Source of the DNA: Patescibacteria group bacterium
Lineage (GTDB): Bacteria; Patescibacteriota; Microgenomatia; UBA1406; GWC2-37-13
Length of the DNA stretch: 64,000 bases
Reading direction: 5' to 3'
Assembly (NCBI GenBank): GCA_023380935.1
Contig: JAMCST010000011.1
Span: 1-64,000, forward strand
Shown here piece by piece: positions 23,644 through 33,248 of this stretch. Under the pieces are notes generated by a model. That model saw only the letters and a list, made by a program, of their open reading frames with translations. It searched no databases and was not told the origin of the DNA. How positions within the stretch are numbered: position 1 is the first letter of the stretch; each line of letters starts with the position of its first letter. The position numbers and the translations under genes were made by a program.

Positions 23644-25355
23644 AAAAGCATCGCCTAAACCGGACGATCGTCGTTTTGGCGTTGATTATGGCGGTGGGAA
23701 TTTTCTTGCGCTGCTACCGTCTAAACGCTCTTCCTCCGGGACCGGAATGGGATGAGGCCAGCGTCGGGTATAATGCTTTCTCGATTGCCCAGACCGGACG
23801 GGACGAATGGGGACATTTTCTTCCTCTTATCTTCCCCGCGTTTGGGGATTATAAAAACCCGCTCTACATTTACTGCACCGCCGTTTTCGTCAAACTCTTC
23901 GGCCTGGGTTTGTTTAGCTTAAGATTGACCAACGTTATTGCCGGAGTCCTGGTGATTCCGGTCGTCTACCTGATTGGGAAGCTCATCGCCGGGAAAAAGG
24001 TAGGAGTGATCGGAGCCTTATTTGTCGCGGTGTCTCCGTTCGGAATATTTTTCTCCCGCATTGCCGGAGACGGAATCATGCTTTCAAGCTTGTTTATCAG
24101 CGCGGGCGTGTTGATGGAGCTGTATTTTATCAAAACCCAAAAAACCCGTTTTCTCACCATGGCGACGATAACTTTTATCCTGGCGATGTTCTCCTATAAC
24201 CTGGGACGGGTGATTGCCCCGCTTCTTCTCTTGACCATTTTCGCCGTTAATTACCTCGGGGCAAAAATTCGCCCCCGCGCCACCCACCTGATCGCGATCG
24301 TTTTCGCCGGCGCCGCGCTTTTACTGGTCGGGCAACAGCTACGGTTTAGTCTTTCCTCACGCCTCCAGTATGTGGGGATTTTCGGAGAAAAAAAAGGCCT
24401 AACTCTGGAAATCGACGAATATCGCGGCCAGGACAAAAACGACCTGCGCGCTAAAATACTGCATAATAAAATCAGCTTCACCATCCTAACCATGGCGAGC
24501 AACTATTTGTCTCATTTTTCCACCGATTTTTTGCTCAATTATCAAAACCACCGCAACGTATCGGAAAGCCACGCCCCACCCCTTTATCTGGTACAGATCT
24601 TGTTTTATTACTTCGGTCTGGTTCTTTTATTCCATGAGGCTACGGTGCGAAAAACAGGAAAAAGGCGGTGGTTACTGGTAGTGGTTATTGCCGCCGTCGC
24701 CGTGGCGCCGCTGCCTTCAACCATCACCGAAGGAGCGCCCAGCGGCAAGCGGTCGTTGGCCCTGCACGGATTGATGGAATTGGTAACCGCATACGGTTTG
24801 GTCGTTTTCTTCACTCGCTTGTCATGGAAAAAAATCTCGACGCGGCTGATCGCTGCAACTGTCGCCGTCGCCTACCTGGTAAATGTTGCCGGCTTTCTCT
24901 GGTTTTTCTTCTTCACCTATCCTAACCTATACGGAAACATCTATGCGATGCGGGAAAGAGAGATCTGTGACATATTAAAAAAAGACGATGCGCGTTTTGC
25001 TCGGGTAGTGATTTCCCGTCAGATCGACGGTGTCCCATACATTTTCCCGCTTTTTTGTCTGCAAGTTCCTCTGCAAACCTTATGGCAAACCCGGCGATTT
25101 CGTTTTATCGATGGCTGGTATTACGTGGACCGGTTTTCCCATTTTCAGTTTGTCGACGCGGTCGAACCGGAAATCGTTGATCAGTTGCCCAAGGGAAAAA
25201 CCAGCGCGGTTTTCGTGACCGACACGGAAAAACAAACACTCCTTCCCCGCCTGATTAATGACCATTTATTAACTCCGGCCCAGATGAAACAACAATCATT
25301 GCCCTTGGTTAACGATCCGCAGGCGCTGTTATATCTCTACATTGTCAAACCATGA
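23640..25355 (+). CDS. GT39-family membrane glycosyltransferase, SIAQTGRDE subfamily
   Basis: 571 residues. GPEWDEASVGYNAFSIAQTG carries D38-E39, then RDEWGHFLPL and DYKNPLYIY. The same string recurs in the proteins at 33245 and 46708, marking a three-member subfamily. About ten helices precede a long soluble C-terminus (about residues 430-571). Sugar and acceptor are unknown. Four-base overlaps on both sides. Confidence 0.87.
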   Translation: MKKHRLNRTIVVLALIMAVGIFLRCYRLNALPPGPEWDEASVGYNAFSIAQTGRDEWGHFLPLIFPAFGDYKNPLYIYCTAVFVKLFGLGLFSLRLTNVIAGVLVIPVVYLIGKLIAGKKVGVIGALFVAVSPFGIFFSRIAGDGIMLSSLFISAGVLMELYFIKTQKTRFLTMATITFILAMFSYNLGRVIAPLLLLTIFAVNYLGAKIRPRATHLIAIVFAGAALLLVGQQLRFSLSSRLQYVGIFGEKKGLTLEIDEYRGQDKNDLRAKILHNKISFTILTMASNYLSHFSTDFLLNYQNHRNVSESHAPPLYLVQILFYYFGLVLLFHEATVRKTGKRRWLLVVVIAAVAVAPLPSTITEGAPSGKRSLALHGLMELVTAYGLVVFFTRLSWKKISTRLIAATVAVAYLVNVAGFLWFFFFTYPNLYGNIYAMREREICDILKKDDARFARVVISRQIDGVPYIFPLFCLQVPLQTLWQTRRFRFIDGWYYVDRFSHFQFVDAVEPEIVDQLPKGKTSAVFVTDTEKQTLLPRLINDHLLTPAQMKQQSLPLVNDPQALLYLYIVKP

Positions 25356-26548
25356 AAGCCAACCTGAAACTGACTATCGGCCTGGCCGGCGTGTTAATCT
25401 TCAACGCCTTACTGCGTCTGGTGATTTTTCATTCCACCCCCAACAGCGTCTCGCCCGAAGAAATCGCCTTTCTCAAGACCTTAACCATTACCCCGGCGCT
25501 TAATGACCTGTCGTTCCGTTTTCTGGCGCTGCCGGTCAACTCCCTGATGTTGGTCCTCATTACCCTGCTGGTCTACCGCACGAGCAAAAACCTGTCTTTA
25601 TCGCTGATTACCGCCCTACTGATGACGATTGTCCCCTGGTCTTTTATCTTACAGCAACACCTCAATCCCTTTATTCTGCTTCCTTTGGGCGTGGTAACCG
25701 TGCTTATGGTGTCAGCCCGACCGGTTCTTCGCCTGGCCGGCATCGGTCTGGTCGTTTTTTTGTTGCGGCACTGGCTTGACCTCCATCTCCCGTCGGTTAG
25801 TCAATCAATCAGCGATTTTCCCATCCTATTCCGTTTGGTTGATTGGAAAACGCTTTTCTTTGCCGGCGACTCGGTTTCCCAGTACCTGAAAATCCCCAAA
25901 GCCGGATTTTTCTTTTACGGCGACAGCGTCTTTTTATTCCTCGGTGCCTACCGGCTGCTGGATTCTAGATTTAAACAGCTGACGCAAACGGTACTTTTTT
26001 TATTCATTGTCGGGATGCTTTTCCTTTTTACCACTTCGGCCAACGCCTTACTCACCTACCGCGGCATCCTGCTTTTCTTGCCTTTTACGCTAATAGGGGC
26101 GGTTGGTTATCATTATGCGCTTACCGCTCTGCCCCGTTACCTGAAACTCGGCGCCGTTGCCTTCATGGTTATCAATCTAATCTTTGTCGCCGAACTGTTT
26201 GCTTCGCACTTTGACAAAAAAAATTCATTTGAGTGGGGCTATGCGGAAACCAGCGCCATCAACCAACTTAATCGAATGGGCGTCCGCTGCGTCTACATTA
26301 CCCAGGAATCGGGGAAGTTCCAGCTTTATGCTGATTTTTATCATAAAAACCGGAGCTTCTCCGTAGAAAAAATTTCCGACTCTCACCTTAAACAAACCTG
26401 TTTGGTCAATAATCAATGCCGTTGCTTGCTCAAGGAACAAGAATTGAGGCTGGTGGATCAGCAAAAAGACGATGTGCAAACCGTGTTTTCCCTCTACCGG
26501 GGACTGCCGATCTATTTTCTTATTTCCAAAGACAATGAGTCAAAATAA
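25352..26548 (+). CDS. Divergent GT39-like membrane protein
   Basis: 398 residues with eight or nine helices. The position of the catalytic Asp-Glu pair reads PEE (E36-E37) in NSVSPEEIAFLK, aligning with ADEAAF or TDEVEF of neighbours. This conservative change could alter or reduce activity. It also lacks the long outside loop that follows in active relatives. It may be a specialised or accessory member. It overlaps the next gene by 14 bases. Confidence 0.65.
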   Translation: MKANLKLTIGLAGVLIFNALLRLVIFHSTPNSVSPEEIAFLKTLTITPALNDLSFRFLALPVNSLMLVLITLLVYRTSKNLSLSLITALLMTIVPWSFILQQHLNPFILLPLGVVTVLMVSARPVLRLAGIGLVVFLLRHWLDLHLPSVSQSISDFPILFRLVDWKTLFFAGDSVSQYLKIPKAGFFFYGDSVFLFLGAYRLLDSRFKQLTQTVLFLFIVGMLFLFTTSANALLTYRGILLFLPFTLIGAVGYHYALTALPRYLKLGAVAFMVINLIFVAELFASHFDKKNSFEWGYAETSAINQLNRMGVRCVYITQESGKFQLYADFYHKNRSFSVEKISDSHLKQTCLVNNQCRCLLKEQELRLVDQQKDDVQTVFSLYRGLPIYFLISKDNESK

Positions 26549-27917
26549 GCGACTTATCGTTCTGTTAACCATCGCGGCGATAATATTACGTCTGATCATC
26601 AGTGAAACAAATTATTATGGTGGCGATGTCGATCTCTATTTCGTTTCTTGGGCAAAAAATCTACTGCAATATGGGCCGGCTGGTTTTTACGATCGCAATC
26701 TCCTCGCCAATTATCCTCCGTTGGCCGCCGTCAGTTTTTCCGGAAGTTTAATGCTTTACCGTCTGCTTTTCCCACCGGTCAATCGATTGTTTTGGTTCCT
26801 CAACGGCAACTTTCCCCTTTTTCCTTCCCGGCTGTTGTTGATTTGGCAGGATCGCAATACCGCCGCCACCTTCATGAAACTGGGTGGGATTGCGGCGGAT
26901 ATTCTTTTGGCTCTTGGACTATATCAGATGGCAAAACTATTCGTTAAAAATAACAAAAGCCGTATCCCGGCCATCATTCTCTACAGCGCTTTATTCAATC
27001 CGGCCATCATATACAACAGTTCTCTATGGGGGCAAATCGATACCATCCCCCTCGCTTTTGCTGTTTGGTCGTTCTACCTTCTTTACAAAAACCGGATGAT
27101 TCTTTCGTTCGTTCTTCTCTGTTTGGGTCTTCTGTCAAAACAAACCATCGGCATCCTCGTACCGATTTATGGCCTTTTATTTATTAAAAGGGGCGACTGG
27201 AAACTTAAAATAAAATCGTTTCTGAGCGGAGCAGTGGTATTTTTTGCCGTTTTTCTCCCCTTTTATAAACGGGGCAACGTGATATTGTTTCCGCTGATCA
27301 CTTATCTAAGAATCGCCACCCAGTTTGCCGCAGGTTGGTTAACGGCGCACGCCTTTAATTTCTGGTATCTCGTCCATTATCCTGGCAACACTTCCGACCT
27401 CGTCCTTTATTTTGCCAACCTAACGCCGCGGTTTTTGGGAACGGGCTTTGTCTTGATTGGTCTGGTCGGCGTGCTTTACTTCGTTGGAAAAAAGACGCAA
27501 AGGGGATCATCGTTTATAATGGCCGCGGCGTTGTTGCCAATGCTGGTGTTTTTGTTTTCCACGCGCATGCACGAACGCCATTTATTGCCGGCCATCCCGT
27601 TCCTTTTGCTGGCAACGGTTATTGAGGCGCGCTTCTATTGGCTATATTTATACACGACCCTATTCCATTTCCTGAATTTATACGCCGCCTGGAAACAGCC
27701 GCCGGTTCGTTTACTGATGGATCTGGCAGATAACCGGATTTTCGTGAACGCGCTGATCGTAGTTCAGATTTTGCTGTGTTTCTTCATATATTATTATTTC
27801 CTGGCTTTTTCCGGAAAAAAAACCGCTTTTCTTCGAGGAAAATCACGAAAACGCCAATTGCCGCCATCGCGGTCAAGGCATCTGCAATCAAACGGAGGGG
27901 CGTATCGCCAAAAATAA
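26535..27917 (+). CDS. Gpi18-like membrane mannosyltransferase
   Basis: 460 residues. The first loop has GGDVDLYFVSWA (D31, D33), then NYPPLA. FNPAIIYNSSLWGQIDTIPL and FSTRMHERHLLP are the signatures of the Gpi18/ALG6-8-like mannosyltransferase group. The start at 26535 is preferred over an upstream alternative because MSQNKRL leads directly into TM1. The last 30 or so residues are basic, lack family character and lie opposite the convergent gene. It is the final gene of the operon; its paralogue is at 31929. Confidence 0.83.
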   Translation: MSQNKRLIVLLTIAAIILRLIISETNYYGGDVDLYFVSWAKNLLQYGPAGFYDRNLLANYPPLAAVSFSGSLMLYRLLFPPVNRLFWFLNGNFPLFPSRLLLIWQDRNTAATFMKLGGIAADILLALGLYQMAKLFVKNNKSRIPAIILYSALFNPAIIYNSSLWGQIDTIPLAFAVWSFYLLYKNRMILSFVLLCLGLLSKQTIGILVPIYGLLFIKRGDWKLKIKSFLSGAVVFFAVFLPFYKRGNVILFPLITYLRIATQFAAGWLTAHAFNFWYLVHYPGNTSDLVLYFANLTPRFLGTGFVLIGLVGVLYFVGKKTQRGSSFIMAAALLPMLVFLFSTRMHERHLLPAIPFLLLATVIEARFYWLYLYTTLFHFLNLYAAWKQPPVRLLMDLADNRIFVNALIVVQILLCFFIYYYFLAFSGKKTAFLRGKSRKRQLPPSRSRHLQSNGGAYRQK

Positions 27918-29556
27918 CTGTTAGGCGGCTTTTGCCTCTGGGTAGGGTAACGGTAATCAAGCGATATTGGTTCTGGTGGTTGATTTTTGTTTCCCGTCCG
28001 TTTACCTCGGCTTTCCAACCGGGAAAATCATAGGTGTTAAGACGCAGCGCCACCGGGGTAACGGCGTCGATCAGAAACGTTTTGTTCTGGAAACGATTGT
28101 CTTCGACCGTGATCTTTCCCGACCCTGAAACGATCTGGGCGGGCTGCACAGACAGATCTGACGGAGCGATGCGGTAGACTGTGGTGCCGAGCGGCGATTT
28201 GGTCAGCGGCACGCCGCGCGGCACGAACTCAAACGAAGTGTGGCTGATCCGCCAGGCGATCTCCGTAAAGCTAGTTCGCTCGGCATCACTGGTTTGCAGT
28301 AATCGCTGTGGCTGAAAATATACCCGGTACTTAACCGCCGTTCCCACGACCAATATTATCAGTAAGATATTTAACACTAATCGCCATGTCCGTGACCGGC
28401 CCAACGGGCTGATGAAACCGATCGCGTAGGCGCCGACTACGCTGATAAAAAACGCCGTAAAGGTAAGAAAACGCCAGGGAAACTGGATATACGCCAAGTA
28501 GCTGATCCTGTCCCAGACAAAACCGGACCAACCCGTGGCCATAAACAGACTGAATAAAAGCAAGCTGAGATAAAATCCGTACTCCACTAAACGATTTCGG
28601 GATCCCTGGGATTTTTTCTTGAATATCCAATTCACCAGAGCGGCTAAAAGGGAAAAAATCACCAAGATGATCGGAATTTTCCCCAGTTGAAACGTCATGC
28701 CGTCGCCGCGGCCGGCTACCGAACCGCCAAACCCCCACGGCGAGTACCAGAACTGGTCCGGATAGACAAAATGGAGATGAAAATCAGCCAGTTCTTTGGT
28801 GAGAATCTGACTGACAATGGTTGCCTGACGCTCAAACAGCGCTGGAATCCAAAAAAACGCCGACAGGGCCAGACCATCAATCAAGGCAAAAATCAACCAA
28901 CCCAGGTAGCGTGTCTTATGCCGGTGTTTTAACCAACTATATAATCCGTAGGCCCCGATAAAAAACCCGGCCGGCAAGGCAATAAGCGGATGGGTAAGGA
29001 TCAAGGCGGCCCAGGCCAGGGCGACTCCGATTCCCCGCCTGACGGTCGGCTTGGCATCCAGACGCTGCAAAGCGGCTATCAACCAGGCAAAAACGGCAAA
29101 ACTGAAAAACTCGGCCAGCGCCCCCCGCACATAAACCGTTACCGCATGGTAGAAAAAGAAGGTAAAAAGCGTGGCCGCCAGTATCCCGGCGCGCCGGCCG
29201 AGGCCGGTTTTGACAAACACGTATATCCCGGCGGCCGCACCGATAAAACCGGTAATGATCATCAGTTTGATTGACCAGATTAATGAAAAACCCAGTAAAT
29301 GGAACGCCTCGGCTACGTAGTAAATCAGGGGGGGATAGAAGTTGAACAAAGGATAACCAAAACCGAATCCGAGCCAGTCCACCCAACGCGGGTAAAGATA
29401 TCCCTGCTTAAGACCCTGATCGAGCAGAAACAACCGGGCGATATGCTGATCGTCGTGCATCGAAGGGTAATATTGATTAAGGAGGATAAACCAGGCCGGG
29501 AGTGTTATAATTACAAGCAAAAGCCCGATAAAAACCGGCCGTTTAAACCATTTCAT
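27784..29556 (-). CDS. Membrane protein, PTPS-related/GT-C-like
   Basis: 590 residues. After TM1 the loop MHDDQHIAR (D35, D36) is followed by YPRWVDWLGFGFGYPLFNFY and PPL, the pattern of large membrane proteins annotated as 6-pyruvoyl-tetrahydropterin-synthase-related, which look like GT-C enzymes. Eleven or so helices, then a beta-rich outside domain near residues 430-550 and a last helix. The start at 29556 rather than 29562 is chosen because the -10 TAAAAT abuts the upstream ATG. It overlaps the convergent gene by 134 bases. Confidence 0.72.
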   Translation of the reverse strand: MKWFKRPVFIGLLLVIITLPAWFILLNQYYPSMHDDQHIARLFLLDQGLKQGYLYPRWVDWLGFGFGYPLFNFYPPLIYYVAEAFHLLGFSLIWSIKLMIITGFIGAAAGIYVFVKTGLGRRAGILAATLFTFFFYHAVTVYVRGALAEFFSFAVFAWLIAALQRLDAKPTVRRGIGVALAWAALILTHPLIALPAGFFIGAYGLYSWLKHRHKTRYLGWLIFALIDGLALSAFFWIPALFERQATIVSQILTKELADFHLHFVYPDQFWYSPWGFGGSVAGRGDGMTFQLGKIPIILVIFSLLAALVNWIFKKKSQGSRNRLVEYGFYLSLLLFSLFMATGWSGFVWDRISYLAYIQFPWRFLTFTAFFISVVGAYAIGFISPLGRSRTWRLVLNILLIILVVGTAVKYRVYFQPQRLLQTSDAERTSFTEIAWRISHTSFEFVPRGVPLTKSPLGTTVYRIAPSDLSVQPAQIVSGSGKITVEDNRFQNKTFLIDAVTPVALRLNTYDFPGWKAEVNGRETKINHQNQYRLITVTLPRGKSRLTVIFGDTPLRLIADALTAMAAIGVFVIFLEEKRFFFRKKPGNNNI

Positions 29557-29562
29557 AACCAT

Positions 29563-29568
29563 ATTTTA
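29563..29568 (-). promoter_or_regulatory. -10 box for the gene ending at 27784
   Basis: TAAAAT on the minus strand is directly followed by ATGGTTATG. The second ATG (29556) sits 6 bases after the box, the same spacing as other genes here, so it is taken as the start. Confidence 0.5.
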
Positions 29569-29590
29569 TCAGGTTAAATTGCGTCTCACC

Positions 29591-31021
29591 ATGCAGGATA
29601 TCAAGAAAAAAACCGTCGTCAGCATGCTCAGCCTGTTCCTTCAGAGCGGCTACTCGGCCGGGTTGGGCCTGGTGGCCAACCTGATTATCACCATTCTTCT
29701 GACTCCAAAAATCTTCGGGATCTACATCACCGTTTTGTCGATGATTTCGCTGCTCAACTACTTTTCCGACATCGGCCTGGCGGCGTCTTTGGTGCAGAAA
29801 AAGGAAATCGATGCCGAAGACGTCAGAACGGTGTTTTCGGTCCAACAACTGTTGATCATTACCGCGGTGCTGATCGGGTTTCTCGCCAGCGACGCCGTGC
29901 AACGGTTCTATCAACTGCCGGCGACCGGCGTCTATCTCTACTGGGCGCTGCTTTTTTCCTTTTTTCTCTCCTCGTTAAAAACGATTCCCTCGATCTTCCT
30001 GGAGCGGAAAATCCATTTTCAGAAAATCGTCATTGTCCAGGTGATAGAAAATACCGTGTTTTATCTGACGGTAATCGTTCTGGCGATTGCCAAATTCGAC
30101 CTCACCAGTTTCACGGTGGCCGTATTGGTTCGGGCGGTGGCCGGCCTGGCGGCGATCTATGTTATTTCGCCCTGGAAACCGCAGATCGGGATCTCGTTTG
30201 CCCGTCTGAAGGGACTGCTGAAGTTCGGACTGCCGTTCCAGGCCAACTCATTTATGGCGTTGTTGAAAGACGACCTGATGACTTTATATTTAAGTAAAGC
30301 GGTCGGTTTTACCGGCATGGGATACATCGGCTGGGCTAAAAAGTGGGCCGAGGCGCCGATCCGCATCATTATGGACAACATCAGCCGGGTGCTTTTCCCG
30401 GTGATCGCCCGCATCCAGCACGAAACCGACAAGGTCGGCCGCCTGGTGGATAAAATCCTGGTTTACCAGACCATTCTTCTGGCACCGGTGATCTCCGGAG
30501 CGATTGTTCTGATGAGCGTGTTTGTGGAGATTGTCCCCCGTTATAACAAATGGGCGGTGGCCCTGCCGCTGTTTTATCTGTTTATCATCGCCTCGTTTTT
30601 TTCCTCGTACTCTTCTCCCTTCACCAATCTGTTTAACGCCCTGGGCCGGATTAAGATTTCCTTTTACTTCATGGTGTTCTGGACCGCCGGCACCTGGATC
30701 TTAACCCCCCTGCTCACCCGCTTCCTCGGCTATTACGGTTTTCCCCTGACGCAATTGGTGTTGTCGTTTGCCTTTGTCGTCGTGGTCAAACAGGCGAAAC
30801 AACTGGTCAAATTCCATTTCTGGCGGTCGGTCTATCGACCCACCTTGGCGGCGGTCATCATGGGGCTGGCGCTTGCCTTTATCAACCTGTTCCTGCTTAA
30901 CTCACTCGTCGATCTCTTGATCATGGTGATGCTGGGCGCGCTGATCTACGTGTTGGTCCTCAACTGGATTTTCCGGGTGAATCTGGTTAAACTGATAAAA
31001 GAACTGGGGAATTACTCATGA
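29591..31021 (+). CDS. Wzx-type polysaccharide flippase
   Basis: 476 residues with 12 to 14 helices, beginning MQDIKKKTVVSMLSLFLQSG. The layout (GLVANLIITILLTPKIFGIY, FSDIGLAASLVQKKE, then FGLPFQANSFMALLKDD) matches the polysaccharide transporter family, which flips undecaprenyl-linked glycans outward. It is the only flippase in the window and starts a four-gene operon with a GT2 and two GT-C genes. The ATG at 29591 is preferred over a TTG at 29579 because a TTAAAT -10 overlaps the latter. Confidence 0.9.
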   Translation: MQDIKKKTVVSMLSLFLQSGYSAGLGLVANLIITILLTPKIFGIYITVLSMISLLNYFSDIGLAASLVQKKEIDAEDVRTVFSVQQLLIITAVLIGFLASDAVQRFYQLPATGVYLYWALLFSFFLSSLKTIPSIFLERKIHFQKIVIVQVIENTVFYLTVIVLAIAKFDLTSFTVAVLVRAVAGLAAIYVISPWKPQIGISFARLKGLLKFGLPFQANSFMALLKDDLMTLYLSKAVGFTGMGYIGWAKKWAEAPIRIIMDNISRVLFPVIARIQHETDKVGRLVDKILVYQTILLAPVISGAIVLMSVFVEIVPRYNKWAVALPLFYLFIIASFFSSYSSPFTNLFNALGRIKISFYFMVFWTAGTWILTPLLTRFLGYYGFPLTQLVLSFAFVVVVKQAKQLVKFHFWRSVYRPTLAAVIMGLALAFINLFLLNSLVDLLIMVMLGALIYVLVLNWIFRVNLVKLIKELGNYS

Positions 31022-31932
31022 ACAAAATCAGCGCCATCATTGTCGTCAAAGACCGCCCGCCCCATCTGCAGGAAACCATCAACTCGGTGCAGGCGTTGGC
31101 CGACGAAATCATCATCGGCAGCATTAACCTGAGCCCGGAGCAGGTCCAGACGCTGCAAAAACATCCTAAGATAAAGGTCGTCGCCGTGCCCGCGGACACC
31201 CCCTTTGCCGATCTGGTGAAGGAAGAGTTGAAACAGCAGGCGCGCCACGATTGGGTGCTGTATCTTGATCCGGACGAGGTCTTTCCTAAAAACACCGGCG
31301 GTCTCATTCGGGCCGAACTGGCGCATTACGATTGTTTTCTGTTTCCCAGAAAGAACTTAATCTTCGGCAAATGGATCGAGCATTCACGCTGGTGGCCAGA
31401 CTATCAAGTTCGCCTTTATCGTAAATCTTCCGTAATTTGGCCGGCCGCCATTCACCCGCAGCCTAAGATTAACGGCCGGCAGTTCCGGTTTCCCGCTCAC
31501 GAGGAGAACGCCATCCTCCATTATAATTACGACAACCTCGACCAATATCTAACAAAGGCGATGCGCTATGCTAAAACCGAGGCGCAAATGTTGACCGGTC
31601 AAAATCAACCATTGACTTTGGCTGCTACGATCAATAAGAGTTTGTCTGAGTTTGTTAGTCGTTTTTTCGCCGGCGAAGGCTACAGAGACGGAATGCACGG
31701 CCTCGCTCTTGCCTTTCTGCAGATGTTCTATTATCTTCTAGTGTATTTTTACTACTGGGAGATGCACCAGTATCGCAGCGAAACCAAAGACAATCTCAGC
31801 GCCGTCCCGCAACAATTCTTTAAGTCCGGTCTCAAGCAAAGCCACTACTGGATCAATAAAAAAAATCTCGTTGCGCCCCAAAAAAGAATCATCCTAAAAA
31901 TTATTAACCGGATCATCGCGATCCTGCCATGA
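31018..31932 (+). CDS. GT2, WaaE-like, with an altered nucleotide-binding motif
   Basis: 304 residues. The metal-binding region is DPDE in LYLDPDEVFP and the acceptor part is FPRKNLIFGKWIEHSRWWPD. Where related enzymes have VVDxxSxD for nucleotide binding, this one reads IIIGSINLSPEQ, so the key Asp is missing. The paralogue at 44051 keeps the motif (VVDMESQD). It may use an unusual donor or be weakly active. A hydrophobic stretch near residue 235 suggests membrane contact. Four-base overlaps on both sides. Confidence 0.8.
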   Translation: MNKISAIIVVKDRPPHLQETINSVQALADEIIIGSINLSPEQVQTLQKHPKIKVVAVPADTPFADLVKEELKQQARHDWVLYLDPDEVFPKNTGGLIRAELAHYDCFLFPRKNLIFGKWIEHSRWWPDYQVRLYRKSSVIWPAAIHPQPKINGRQFRFPAHEENAILHYNYDNLDQYLTKAMRYAKTEAQMLTGQNQPLTLAATINKSLSEFVSRFFAGEGYRDGMHGLALAFLQMFYYLLVYFYYWEMHQYRSETKDNLSAVPQQFFKSGLKQSHYWINKKNLVAPQKRIILKIINRIIAILP

Positions 31933-33248
31933 ATAGAACACGGACATTGATTATCCTCCTGTTGTTGGGATTATTGATGAGGATTGCTTTAAGCGTAGTT
32001 ACCCATAACGGCGACGTCAACACACATATTGCCTGGGGAAGCGACATTGTTTCCCACGGCCTGACCGGCCTTTACCAGCGTAATCTGATGGAAAATTATG
32101 GCGTCAGCGCCGTCAATTACCCGCCGATCACGATCTGTTTTTTTGCTTTGAGTTATTATCTTTATAGTTTGATTGGTCCGCTTCTCTGGAAACTGAATCT
32201 GCTTATTCCTCTTTTTCCGTCACAGGTCATCTTTTTCTGGAGAGACCAACAGTTTGTCCTACCGGCACTGATGAAGCTCTGGGCGATCCTGGCCGATATC
32301 GGTCTGGCTTATGTGGTTTACCGTTTTGTCAGGGGCTGGGATAAAACCAAGTCGGGCAGACTGCCGCTGGTGGCCGCCGGATTGATTTTGTTTAACCCGG
32401 CGTTTTTCTACAACAGCGCCTACTGGGGACAGATTGATGTTATTCCCCTTTTTTTTATTACCCTGGCTTTTTATCTGTTACTGGAGAGCAAACGGACATA
32501 TTGGCCGGTCGTCTGCGCTGCACTCGCTTTGTTGACTAAACAAACGGCCATTGTGTTTTTCCCTATTTTAGCCTTGCTGTATTACCGGCGTTTCCGGTGG
32601 TTCGGATCGGTAAAGGCCCTGTTATTATTTTTGCTGATGACCTGGGCGTTCCTCTTTCCCTTTTGCCGACCGGGAAGTGGCCTCTTTTGTCCCTGGATCA
32701 CTTACTGGCAAAGAATACTCAATCAGTACGGGTCAGATTACTTGACCGCCCATGCTTTTAATTTTTGGGGTCTGATAACCGGATTAGGACACGTTCCTGA
32801 CTCGATTTCGATTGTCTTCGGCCTAAGCGCCAGGAGCGTCGGAGAAATATTGGTGATACTGAACACCGGCGTGATTTTATATCTTTTGCATAAGAGCCGT
32901 TACCGCACTATCGCCATATTCCAGTCGCTGTTTCTTATTCCCTTTGCCGTGTTTCTTTTTGCTACGCGCATGCACGAACGCCATTTGTTATTGGTACTGC
33001 CGTTTTTGCTGTTGTTTTTGCTATCCAAAAGGCAGCCGCTGGCGGTCTTTATTTATCTGTCGCTCTTTCATTTCTACAATCTCTACAGCGGCTGGTGGTC
33101 TCCTCACCCCCCGGACATGATCATTAGGATATTTTCCTATCAACCGGTAGTACGGGTGTTCATTGTCGTAACGATCGCCGCTTACTTTAAGCTTCTCGCC
33201 CGACTCGGTTCAGGAACAAAGCCGTTCAGAAAATCAATCGTATTATGA
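31929..33248 (+). CDS. Gpi18-like membrane mannosyltransferase
   Basis: 439 residues, paralogue of the protein at 26535. The first loop has NGDVNTHIAWG (D29), then NYPPITI. FNPAFFYNSAYWGQIDVIPL and FATRMHERHLLL are conserved. About eleven helices. The second acidic residue of GDVD is Asn here, a possible donor or acceptor difference. It is coupled to both neighbours by ATGA overlaps. Confidence 0.83.
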   Translation: MNRTRTLIILLLLGLLMRIALSVVTHNGDVNTHIAWGSDIVSHGLTGLYQRNLMENYGVSAVNYPPITICFFALSYYLYSLIGPLLWKLNLLIPLFPSQVIFFWRDQQFVLPALMKLWAILADIGLAYVVYRFVRGWDKTKSGRLPLVAAGLILFNPAFFYNSAYWGQIDVIPLFFITLAFYLLLESKRTYWPVVCAALALLTKQTAIVFFPILALLYYRRFRWFGSVKALLLFLLMTWAFLFPFCRPGSGLFCPWITYWQRILNQYGSDYLTAHAFNFWGLITGLGHVPDSISIVFGLSARSVGEILVILNTGVILYLLHKSRYRTIAIFQSLFLIPFAVFLFATRMHERHLLLVLPFLLLFLLSKRQPLAVFIYLSLFHFYNLYSGWWSPHPPDMIIRIFSYQPVVRVFIVVTIAAYFKLLARLGSGTKPFRKSIVL

